Assembly: GCA_030017475.1 (NCBI GenBank)
Contig: JASEIO010000012.1
Span: forward strand, 21,369 to 26,618
DNA: 5,250 nucleotides
Source of the DNA: a bacterium
GTDB lineage: Bacteria > UBA9089 > JASEIO01
Direction: 5' to 3'
The translations under genes were made by a program, and so were the position numbers. Below the pieces are notes generated by a model that worked only from the letters and a program-made list of their open reading frames with translations, searched no databases and was not told where the DNA came from. The stretch's first letter is position 1; the number at the start of each line of letters is the position of its first letter. Shown piece after piece: positions 1 through 5,250 of this stretch.

Positions 1-1
1 T

Positions 2-397
2 TCCTACTTAAATCTAAACCTTTTTTCAAAATTGAGGAAGATGGGGGTATCCATCTTTACCTCTACCCAAATTCCTCCGGAGATAATCAATAAAGAATTG
101 AAGAAATACGAAAGGCTTTCTTGGTCATATGAAAAAGAGATTATAGGTTCGGCATCATACTTTTTAACCTATGGAAATGTAGATGGTGTTATCTTTATCC
201 TCAGCTTTGGATGTGGACCTGGATCGATAATCTTAGAGATTATTAATCGTGAAGTGAGAAGAAATAAAGATATTCCATTTTTGACACTGGTAATTGATGA
301 ACATACTCAAGACACAGGGATAATTACTAGAGTTGAATCGTTTATTGATACCGTTCGAATGAGAAAAAATGAAGTTAGCTTTTCCGCATATGGGTAA
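2..397 (+). CDS. COG3580-type acyl-CoA dehydratase activase-related protein (DUF2229-like), C-terminal part
   Basis: The reading frame is open to the left edge, so this is the last 131 residues of a gene that starts outside the window. The TTG at 32 and ATG at 41 are internal codons, because the residues before them (SYLNLNLFSKLRKMGV) match the family's 'PYLN.NL..KLR.MGV' stretch as I recall it. The rest follows the family pattern: a VDGVI strand, a conserved cysteine in FGCGPGS, then the DEHTQDTG loop and the closing ITRVESFID helix. Members are related to the 2-hydroxyacyl-CoA dehydratase activase/component group and usually sit beside a COG3581 gene, as here, and often a COG1924 ATPase. 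The biochemical role is not established. An Fe-S or electron-transfer function is inference from the kinship and the conserved cysteines. The stop lies inside the next gene (29-nt overlap), suggesting coupled translation. The family call is good; the function is open. Confidence 0.85.
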   Translation, partial: SYLNLNLFSKLRKMGVSIFTSTQIPPEIINKELKKYERLSWSYEKEIIGSASYFLTYGNVDGVIFILSFGCGPGSIILEIINREVRRNKDIPFLTLVIDEHTQDTGIITRVESFIDTVRMRKNEVSFSAYG

Positions 398-1445
398 TTT
401 GTATATTGTTTTAAAACCCTTATTTGAGAATTTAGGAATTTCGGTAGTTACCCCTTCCAAACCAAATAAGGAATGTCTAAAATTAGGAGCACGCCTTTCA
501 CCTGAATGGGTTTGTTTACCATTTAAGGTTAATCTCGGGAATCTGATCGATGCATTAGACAAGGGAGCAGATACCCTTTTATCTGTCTCAGGTGCCTGGG
601 CTTGTAGATTTGGATATTATGGAAGGGTTCAACATAAAATCTTGCATGATTTAGGATATAGGTTTGAATCAATAATCCTTGGCAATTCGAAAATAGGTGT
701 TTTTGAAAGGATTAGAGAGATAAATGGTGGAAAGACCATTTCTAATATTATTAAGGGTGTAAGAATAGCATTAAAGAAGGCAGAGGTATTAGAGAAGATT
801 GAGAATCTTTCAAGAAAGATAAGACCATATGAAGAAGATAAAGGAGAGGTGACACAGGTTTTTAACCGTTGCCTAAGGGATTTAGAAAAAACCAATACTA
901 TCCCCGAGATAAAAATGGTTGAAAAAAGGTCTTCTGAATTATTTAAGAGGGTTAAAAAGGACTTAAGTCGAAAACCATTAAGAGTCCGCTTAGTAGGAGA
1001 GACATATCTAATGTTAGAGCCATTTGTTAATTTTGAAATAGAGAGAAGATTGGGGGAAATGGGTGTTGAAGTTGAACCAGTATTAAATATTAGAAAATGG
1101 GTGTTACATCCCTTCCGCTTAGGAATGGGTGGTAGAGATGGAGAGAAAAGGGCAAGGCGTGTGGCTAAGAAATATCTGCCTTATCCTTTAGGTGGAGAGG
1201 ATCAATTGACCATTGGATATACAATCCTTTCTTCAAAGACCTATGATGGCATTGTACATGTTTACCCATTTACCTGTATGCCAGAAAATATCTCAAGAAC
1301 TGTTTTAAATAGGGTAATAAAGGACTACAAGATTCCAGTAATTAGCCTCTCTATAGATGAACATTCCTCTCCTTCAGGAATGATTACCCGCTTAGAGGCA
1401 TTCATCGATTTATTGAATACAAGAAGAAACCATAGATTACACTGA
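369..1445 (+). CDS. COG3581-type acyl-CoA dehydratase activase-related protein
   Basis: This complete 358-residue protein is of usual length for the family. The N-terminus MKLAFPHMGNLYI fits the family start, which supports ATG 369 even though only a weak GAG-type Shine-Dalgarno precedes it; coupling from the overlapping upstream gene could explain that. Conserved-looking cysteines lie at C49 (SPEWVCLPFK), C79 (GAWACRFGYYG) and C303 (PFTCMPEN), with further ones at C36 and C168. A charged helical linker covers about residues 110-205. The second half begins with GETYLMLEPFVNFEIERRLG (210-229) and closes with DEHSSPSG-MITRLEAFID (330-347), which parallels the end of the upstream COG3580 gene. 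The cysteines could hold an Fe-S cluster shared with the COG3580 partner; that is inference, and no member's reaction is known to me. The last residues (about NHRLH) and the stop are encoded by an intergenic repeat, so the natural C-terminus may have been altered. It is probably cytoplasmic, having no signal or membrane segment. Confidence 0.88.
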   Translation: MKLAFPHMGNLYIVLKPLFENLGISVVTPSKPNKECLKLGARLSPEWVCLPFKVNLGNLIDALDKGADTLLSVSGAWACRFGYYGRVQHKILHDLGYRFESIILGNSKIGVFERIREINGGKTISNIIKGVRIALKKAEVLEKIENLSRKIRPYEEDKGEVTQVFNRCLRDLEKTNTIPEIKMVEKRSSELFKRVKKDLSRKPLRVRLVGETYLMLEPFVNFEIERRLGEMGVEVEPVLNIRKWVLHPFRLGMGGRDGEKRARRVAKKYLPYPLGGEDQLTIGYTILSSKTYDGIVHVYPFTCMPENISRTVLNRVIKDYKIPVISLSIDEHSSPSGMITRLEAFIDLLNTRRNHRLH

Positions 1446-1470
1446 TTAAAGATCATAGGTGATCATAGAA
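1428..1470 (+). repeat. Dispersed repeat copy 1, overlapping the 3' end of the COG3581 gene
   Basis: The stretch starts AACCATAGATTACACTGATT and continues AAAGATCATAGGTGATCATAG. It aligns with the left arm of the copy at 1864-1959 (AACCA-CG-GAT-GG-CAC-G-GAT, 14 of the first 20 positions equal, followed by AAA and ATCA in both) and with the reverse complement of the copy at 3247-3271 (CAGATTAACGCTGATTAA). Its first 18 bases encode the last residues and the TGA stop of the COG3581 gene. GATCA (1451-1455) and TGATC (1460-1464) form a 5-bp stem, and GATCATAG occurs twice in tandem (1451-1458, 1461-1468). The alignment was made by eye; the outer limits are uncertain. Confidence 0.6.
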
Positions 1471-1564
1471 AAAAGAGACATTTGAAGGATGTAGTGGCTG
1501 ATCAATAAGGATTAGGATACAGGGAATTAAAAGTCAATTTATTTCGAGAGTATTGTAAAAAGAA

Positions 1565-1574
1565 AAGGAGGTGA
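1565..1574 (+). promoter_or_regulatory. Very strong Shine-Dalgarno of the 79-residue protein gene
   Basis: AAGGAGGTGA matches the complement of the common 16S rRNA 3' tail along its whole 10 nt, with 6 nt before ATG 1581. It is the strongest ribosome binding site in the window and fixes the start of the small gene. It suggests efficient, independent initiation, unlike the weak site before the COG3581 gene. Confidence 0.85.
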
Positions 1575-1580
1575 GGGAGA

Positions 1581-1820
1581 ATGCTGTTTGTTACCACTTT
1601 AGACATCATACCAGGGAAGGTAAAAGAGGCATTAAGATTGATGAAGGGATACGAAAAGGGGGATGTAGAAGTGAAGAGCTTCTTAGGAATGTTTGGAAAA
1701 CCAGATGCAGTGATAATCTTTGAGGCAAAAGATGAAATTGAAGCTACACGTTTTGTGGTTCAGTTTGGAGATGCATTTGTAATGAAGACCAGCTTAGCCT
1801 TTCCTGTAGAAAATATCTAA
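1581..1820 (+). CDS. Small DUF3303/GYD-like alpha-beta domain protein
   Basis: This 79-residue protein starts MLFVTTLDIIPGKVKEALRL: a first strand, a PGK turn and a helix, as in the dimeric ferredoxin-like (alpha-beta barrel) small proteins of the DUF3303 and GYD groups. It continues with a second strand (about 29-37, EVKSFLGMF), a third (about 41-48, DAVIIFEA), a helix starting DEIEATRFVVQF and a last strand (about 67-76). The beta-alpha-beta-beta-alpha-beta order and the length fit a single complete domain. No catalytic residue can be named and there is no cysteine. There is no signal peptide, so it is probably cytoplasmic and oligomeric. The family function is unknown; related folds bind small ligands or act as monooxygenases, but nothing here supports a specific activity. 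It stands alone between two repeat-bearing spacers. The start is well supported by the Shine-Dalgarno. The coding call is secure, the family assignment moderate. Confidence 0.8.
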   Translation: MLFVTTLDIIPGKVKEALRLMKGYEKGDVEVKSFLGMFGKPDAVIIFEAKDEIEATRFVVQFGDAFVMKTSLAFPVENI

Positions 1821-1863
1821 AAATATAATTGTACAACTCATGGATATGTGATAAACTTCTTTT

Positions 1864-1959
1864 AAACCACGGATGGCACGGATAAAATCAGATGACAGAC
1901 AACATACATATAACCTCTAATTTCTGACCTCTGTAAATCATCCGTGATAATCCGTGGCT
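1864..1959. repeat. Dispersed repeat copy 2, long imperfect inverted repeat (hairpin-forming)
   Basis: The left arm has CCACGGAT (1867-1874) and CACGGAT (1877-1883). The right arm has ATCCGTG (1940-1946) and ATCCGTGG (1950-1957). The two 8-base and the two 7-base blocks are exact reverse complements, separated by 2 nt on the left and 3 nt on the right, so an RNA of this region could fold with 15 paired bases and one small internal loop, closing a loop region of about 56 nt. The centre holds low-complexity text (CCTCTAATTTCTGACCTCTG). The element fills most of the 155-nt spacer between the small gene and the outer-membrane protein gene and encodes no protein. I recall similar motifs as frequent intergenic repeats in uncultured bacteria; no named family is claimed. 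It is not a classical terminator, since no T-run follows. Confidence 0.8.
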
Positions 1960-1964
1960 TCTTT

Positions 1965-1972
1965 GGAGGGGG
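1965..1972 (+). promoter_or_regulatory. Shine-Dalgarno of the outer-membrane protein gene
   Basis: GGAGGGGG lies with its GGAGG core 6 nt before ATG 1976 and fixes that start, which is also supported by the signal peptide that follows. It begins only 7 nt after the right arm of the inverted repeat, so folding of the repeat in the mRNA could affect access to it (inference). Confidence 0.75.
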
Positions 1973-1975
1973 ATA

Positions 1976-3226
1976 ATGAAAAAAACCTTTTTGTTTTTGA
2001 TTTTATTGACCTTCCCAGGATTTTTATTAGCCCAGGAAGAAAAACTCATTGGAGAGACTGTATTATCTTGTGGGGCTACTCAAATTGGAGATAAGACCTA
2101 TTCGAGTCTTTCCATAAATCAAGATGTATCCTTTGGGAAGTTAGGTGTTGGATTGGCTTGTCAACTGAAGTGGAATGAGGATGGGATTAGGGATGAGGAT
2201 TGGAAAAAACCGGAGGATTATTTGCCAAATATTATTAGGTATATTAGGTGGGCAAATAAAGGTGATCGTCCACTTTATATAAAACTTGGAGAGCTTTCTG
2301 ATATGAGAATAGGACACGGGTTTATTGTAAATGGATATGCAAATATGATTGGAGAAAAAGGTACTAATGGATTCAAACAGGTAATCGGTGTAGTATTTGA
2401 TGTAAATCTTGAAAAAGGAGGAATTGAGACATTGGTAAACAATGTTATAAAGATTAAAGAAGAGGATATTCCGCCATTTAGATTATATGGAGGAAGAATT
2501 TACGTTTCGCCATTAAAGACAACTGGGGTTACATTCCCCCCGATCGTTGATAGAATAAGAGTGGGAGCAAGCTATGTTAGAGATACGGATCCTGATCCAG
2601 ATAATGAAGGTGAAGAAGATTTAATTGTTCAAGGATTAGATAGTGAATTACCGCTAATTCCAAGATTACTTATCCTTTATTATGATTGGGCTACAATAAG
2701 AGACCATGGAAGTGGATCAGGAGTTGGGATTATGGGTGAATTCCCCTATCATTACTTTGATCTTGGATACAAGATTGAATATAGGGATATTAAGAAAGAT
2801 TTTACTCCCTCAATATTTAACTCCCTTTATGAAGTCTCGCGTCCCGTAAGATTAGGAGTTAAAGATATTAAAGGTTGGTATGGAGAAGTTGGTTTAAAAG
2901 TCCCAATGATTTTCATATTTAGTATTGGATATGAAGATTATGATAAAAGGGATGAAGAATACCCCATTTTATTTGGAAGGTTAGAAATAGAGGGGCAATT
3001 GATCAAGATCCTAACAAAGAAAGATATTTCTGGAAGTGCAATATATTATAAAAAGAATGCAGATAGAGATCCTTTCAATTTCACAACCCCTGATAGCTGC
3101 GTTATAGGTAGACTTTGTTATGGTGTTACAGAAGGAGTGAATATGGTATATATATGGAAAGAAACCTATAAAGAGGATGGTACACCTGTAAGGAATAATT
3201 CTATTACTATGGAGGTCCATTTCTAA
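1976..3226 (+). CDS. Secreted, probable outer-membrane beta-barrel protein of unknown family
   Basis: The 416-residue product begins with a classical signal peptide: MKK, a hydrophobic core (about 4-18, FLFLILL..FPGFLL) and a likely cleavage after A19 (LLA|QE). There is no lipobox cysteine, so it is not a lipoprotein. The mature chain has no hydrophobic helix but many short alternating strands rich in Tyr, Gly and charged residues (for example [43 protein letters not shown]). It ends ITMEVHF, a strand with terminal phenylalanine as in proteins handled by the BAM machinery. A striking segment is [20 protein letters not shown] (104-123), which looks conserved in barrel proteins of uncultured diderms as I remember them. 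An acidic loop ([13 protein letters not shown], 203-215) could bind calcium. It may be a porin or structural outer-membrane protein; ligand and partners are unknown. It has a good Shine-Dalgarno and is preceded by a long inverted repeat. Coding and export are secure; the barrel is inference. Confidence 0.8.
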   Translation: MKKTFLFLILLTFPGFLLAQEEKLIGETVLSCGATQIGDKTYSSLSINQDVSFGKLGVGLACQLKWNEDGIRDEDWKKPEDYLPNIIRYIRWANKGDRPLYIKLGELSDMRIGHGFIVNGYANMIGEKGTNGFKQVIGVVFDVNLEKGGIETLVNNVIKIKEEDIPPFRLYGGRIYVSPLKTTGVTFPPIVDRIRVGASYVRDTDPDPDNEGEEDLIVQGLDSELPLIPRLLILYYDWATIRDHGSGSGVGIMGEFPYHYFDLGYKIEYRDIKKDFTPSIFNSLYEVSRPVRLGVKDIKGWYGEVGLKVPMIFIFSIGYEDYDKRDEEYPILFGRLEIEGQLIKILTKKDISGSAIYYKKNADRDPFNFTTPDSCVIGRLCYGVTEGVNMVYIWKETYKEDGTPVRNNSITMEVHF

Positions 3227-3246
3227 ATCTAATCCAAATATCCTCT

Positions 3247-3271
3247 TAATCAGCGTTAATCTGTGTCCCAT
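3247..3271 (-). repeat. Dispersed repeat copy 3, in the tyrS leader
   Basis: TTAATCAGCGTTAATCTGTG followed by TCCCA is, on the - strand, GGGACACAGATTAACGCTGATTAA. This resembles copy 1 (ATAGATTA-CACTGATTAA) in the opposite orientation and has the two-block layout of the arms of copy 2 (ATCnGnGT..TAATCnGTG). It takes up a third of the 77-nt spacer between the outer-membrane protein gene and tyrS. It has no partner arm nearby, so it is a single arm or a decayed element. The alignment was made by eye. Confidence 0.55.
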
Positions 3272-3293
3272 TAACTTGATTCGAGGATTTTTC

Positions 3294-3297
3294 GAGG
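3294..3297 (+). promoter_or_regulatory. Shine-Dalgarno that favours the GTG start of tyrS
   Basis: GAGG lies 5 nt before GTG 3303. The alternative start, TTG 3276, has only TGTGTCCCATTAAC in front of it and no purine-rich site. This, and the normal family length from GTG, is why 3303 was chosen. Confidence 0.5.
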
Positions 3298-3302
3298 AAA
3301 AG

Positions 3303-4475
3303 GTGGATCAATTAGAAAAGATTAGGCGAGGAGTGGCAGAGATAATATCAGAAGACGAACTTAGAGATAAGCTTAATTCAAAAAGACCTTTACGGATAAA
3401 ATTTGGTGCTGATCCAACTTCGCCTGATATCCATTTAGGACATACAGTAATATTGCGGAAGCTACGGCAGTTTCAAGAACTTGGACACAGGGTTATCTTT
3501 ATAATCGGTGACTTTACAGCAAGGATTGGAGATCCATCAGGGAGGCAAGAAACTAGACCCTCACTTTCTGAAAGAGAGATATTCAAAAATGCAGAAACTT
3601 ATAAAGAACAAGTTTTCAAAATATTAGATAGATCGAAGACGGAAGTGGTATTCAATTCAAGCTGGTTAGATCGAATGGATTTAAGGGATGTTGTAAAGCT
3701 TTCTTCTCTATATACTGTCGCTCGGATGTTAGAAAGGGATGATTTCAAGAAGAGATATGATGAAAAGCGAGATATCACCATCTTAGAGTTTCTTTATCCG
3801 CTACTTCAAGGATACGATTCAGTTATTTTACATGCAGATGTTGAAATAGGTGGTACTGATCAAAGGTTTAATCTGCTTGTTGGAAGGGTATTACAACGTA
3901 GATTCGGACAAGAATCCCAAGTTGTGATTACTATGCCACTTTTAGAAGGCCTAGACGGTGTGAGAAAGATGTCAAAAAGTTATGGCAATTATGTTGGAGT
4001 TACTGATTCAGCGAAAGAGATGTTTGGAAAGCTGATGTCCATTCCAGATTCGTTGATGGATAAGTACTTTGAATTATTGACTGAAGTGGATCTGAATAAG
4101 ATTCGAGATTTACATCCAAAAAAGAAAAAGATGTGCCTTGCAAAGAATATAGTCAGTTTTTACTATGGGAGGGATGCTGCAGAGGAGGAAGAAAAGGAAT
4201 TTGAAAGGATATTTAGAAGAAAGGAATATCCAAAGGAGATTCCAATATTTTATGTTAAAAAAAGGGAAATAAACCTCGTGGAATTGATGAAAGAAGGCAA
4301 ATTGGTTGAGAGTAAACTAGAGGCAAAGAGGCTAATTTCTCAAGGTGGAGTGAGGATAGACGGAAAGAGGATATTAGCGGAAGATTACGCCATAAAGATA
4401 GAAAATCCTTGCATCTTACAGGTTGGCAAAAGGAGATTTTTAAAGATCGCTATTCAGAATGGAAAAGATGAATAA
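3303..4475 (+). CDS. tyrS: Tyrosyl-tRNA synthetase
   Basis: The enzyme charges tRNA-Tyr with tyrosine using ATP, in the cytoplasm. From GTG 3303 it has 390 residues, close to the roughly 400-residue TyrS subgroup. The class I catalytic domain shows the HIGH motif as HLGHTV (44-49) after [11 protein letters not shown], the tyrosine-pocket segments LLQGYDSV and GGTDQRFN (183-190), and the second ATP signature KMSKS (222-226) followed by YGNYVG. A C-terminal S4-type RNA-binding domain begins near 325 ([20 protein letters not shown]) and runs to the end, so all domains are present. The first residues, (M)[14 protein letters not shown], resemble the usual 'EEQL..I.RG..EII' family start. A TTG at 3276 in the same frame would add 9 residues but lacks a ribosome binding site. 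The last 8 nt overlap argB, so the two are probably cotranscribed. No T-box leader could be recognised in the short spacer. Identification is very secure; the start is less so. Confidence 0.97.
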   Translation: MDQLEKIRRGVAEIISEDELRDKLNSKRPLRIKFGADPTSPDIHLGHTVILRKLRQFQELGHRVIFIIGDFTARIGDPSGRQETRPSLSEREIFKNAETYKEQVFKILDRSKTEVVFNSSWLDRMDLRDVVKLSSLYTVARMLERDDFKKRYDEKRDITILEFLYPLLQGYDSVILHADVEIGGTDQRFNLLVGRVLQRRFGQESQVVITMPLLEGLDGVRKMSKSYGNYVGVTDSAKEMFGKLMSIPDSLMDKYFELLTEVDLNKIRDLHPKKKKMCLAKNIVSFYYGRDAAEEEEKEFERIFRRKEYPKEIPIFYVKKREINLVELMKEGKLVESKLEAKRLISQGGVRIDGKRILAEDYAIKIENPCILQVGKRRFLKIAIQNGKDE

Positions 4476-5250
4476 GGCAGATGTCCTAATTGAAGCTTTA
4501 CCTTATATAAGAACCTTTTTTGGAAAGACAATAGTCATAAAGTATGGCGGAAGGGCAATGGCAGATGAAAGTTTAAAGACCTCCTTTTCTAAAGATTGCG
4601 TTTTATTAAGATATGTAGGTATGAAACCAGTCATTGTTCATGGTGGCGGCCAACAAATTACCCGTATTATGGAAAGAATGGGGAAAAAGGTACAGTTTAT
4701 AGAAGGACAAAGAATCACAGATAAAGATACTATGGAGATTGTGGAGATGGTTTTGGGAGGTAAGGTTAGTAAGGAGATCGTATCCTTAATTAATCAGCAA
4801 GGGGGAAAGGCAGTCGGATTAAGTGGGTTGGATGGAAAATTGATTCAAGCTGAGTCTGAAAAAGACTACATTGGAAGGGTGAAAAAAATAAATCCAGAGA
4901 TAATCCATACCTTGGATGAAAAGGGTTTTATACCAGTTATCTCTCCAATAGCCATTGGAGATGAAGGGGAACGTTTCAATATTAATGCCGATTTGTCAGC
5001 TTCAGAGTTAGCCATTGGGCTATCAGCCTATAGATTGGTGATCCTAACCAATACAAAGGGTATTTTAAAAGATGCAGAGGTTATCTCAACTTTGCGGGTT
5101 TCAGAGATCGAAGGTTTGATCAAAGATGGTGTAATCAAAGAGGGTATGATCCCAAAGGTAAAAGCCGCTAAAAAGGCAGTTGAAGAGGGTGTGGAGAAGG
5201 CACATATAATTGATGGAAGGGTAAGGCACTCTATTCTACTTGAGTTGTTT
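4468..5250 (+). CDS. argB: Acetylglutamate kinase, 3' end outside the window
   Basis: It phosphorylates N-acetyl-L-glutamate with ATP, the second step of arginine synthesis, in the cytoplasm. The window holds 261 residues; full enzymes have roughly 290, so some 30 C-terminal residues are missing. An N-terminal helix ([18 protein letters not shown]) precedes the core, as in the hexameric, arginine-inhibited type. Visible sites are the nucleotide-site lysine K25 in VIKYGG, HGGG (58-61), the substrate-binding arginine R82 in GQRITD, GLSG (117-120), NINAD (171-175), and K230 in GMIPKV. Off-consensus residues are R29 (KYGG-R-AM, usually N, S or A), Q62 (HGGG-Q-Q, usually P), L121 (GLSG-L-DG, usually K) and L176-S177 after NINAD. 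Key catalytic residues are kept, so it should be active. ATG 4468 overlaps the tyrS stop (ATGAATAA), with only a GGA-type site before it, suggesting coupling. Other arginine genes may follow downstream, which cannot be seen. Confidence 0.95.
   Translation, partial: MNKADVLIEALPYIRTFFGKTIVIKYGGRAMADESLKTSFSKDCVLLRYVGMKPVIVHGGGQQITRIMERMGKKVQFIEGQRITDKDTMEIVEMVLGGKVSKEIVSLINQQGGKAVGLSGLDGKLIQAESEKDYIGRVKKINPEIIHTLDEKGFIPVISPIAIGDEGERFNINADLSASELAIGLSAYRLVILTNTKGILKDAEVISTLRVSEIEGLIKDGVIKEGMIPKVKAAKKAVEEGVEKAHIIDGRVRHSILLELF

Noticed and set aside
32-397. A complete short gene starting at TTG 32 or ATG 41
   Set aside because: The frame is open to the left edge and its upstream residues match the COG3580 family, so this is the end of a longer gene.
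233-562. Open frame on the - strand across the COG3580/COG3581 junction
   Set aside because: It lies wholly over two well-supported + strand genes, its protein resembles nothing known and it has no ribosome binding site of note.
629-895. Open frame on the - strand inside the COG3581 gene
   Set aside because: Entirely contained in a conserved gene, with no recognisable domain. The short - strand frame at 3599-3781 inside tyrS was rejected for the same reason.
1451-1475. GATCA-TAGG-TGATC stem as terminator of the COG3580-COG3581 pair
   Set aside because: The stem is only 5 bp and AT-rich, and is followed on the + strand by A residues, not a T-run. It is better explained as part of the repeat.
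1824-1857. Possible promoters before the outer-membrane protein gene: TATAAT at 1824-1829, or TTGTAC (1829-1834) with TAAACT (1852-1857) at 17 nt spacing
   Set aside because: The perfect TATAAT has no acceptable -35 box (TTCCTG), and the second pair matches only 3 and 4 of 6 consensus positions. Both are expected by chance in DNA this AT-rich.
3011-3271. Open frame on the - strand over the end of the outer-membrane protein gene and the repeat
   Set aside because: It is a shadow of the signal-peptide-bearing + strand gene; its cysteine- and isoleucine-rich composition is what reverse reading of AT-rich codons gives.
3227-3302. T-box or other amino-acid-responsive leader before tyrS
   Set aside because: The spacer is about 77 nt, too short for a T-box, and is largely taken up by a repeat arm; no specifier stem or antiterminator was seen.

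Overview
The window is AT-rich, densely coding bacterial DNA with every gene on the + strand. The 416-residue protein has a signal peptide and ends in an aromatic-terminated beta strand, which suggests a diderm cell with an outer membrane. The two genes at the left edge belong to the activase-related COG3580/COG3581 families, which are typical of anaerobes. Together with short intergenic repeats of the 'CCACGGAT..CACGGAT' kind, which I remember as common in genomes of uncultured anaerobes, this fits a member of a candidate phylum. I cannot name the phylum from the sequence.

Layout. Positions 2-397 hold the C-terminal third of a COG3580-type protein. It overlaps by 29 nt the complete COG3581-type gene at 369-1445. 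The two share a C-terminal signature (DEH..G-I/M-ITR-V/L-E-S/A-FID) and one cysteine at the equivalent place, so they are distant paralogues and probably partners. Next come a 135-nt spacer, a 79-residue DUF3303/GYD-like protein behind an almost perfect Shine-Dalgarno sequence (1581-1820), and a 155-nt spacer filled by a repeat able to form a hairpin. A secreted, probably outer-membrane beta-barrel protein (1976-3226) follows. After a 77-nt spacer come tyrosyl-tRNA synthetase (tyrS, about 3303-4475) and, overlapping it by 8 nt, acetylglutamate kinase (argB, 4468 to the right edge, incomplete).

The genes fall into three probable translational or transcriptional groups: the COG3580-COG3581 pair, the two middle genes, and the tyrS-argB pair. 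No intrinsic terminator and no convincing promoter separates them, so read-through across the whole window is possible. The groups have no obvious shared function.

The most unusual feature is that all three spacers carry versions of one short repeat. The first copy (+ orientation) runs into the 3' end of the COG3581 gene and supplies its last codons and stop. The second forms an imperfect inverted repeat of about 91 nt just upstream of the ribosome binding site of the outer-membrane protein gene. The third (opposite orientation) lies in the leader of tyrS. No gene-free stretch exceeds 300 bases, and I saw no RNA gene, CRISPR array, insertion sequence or phage gene.
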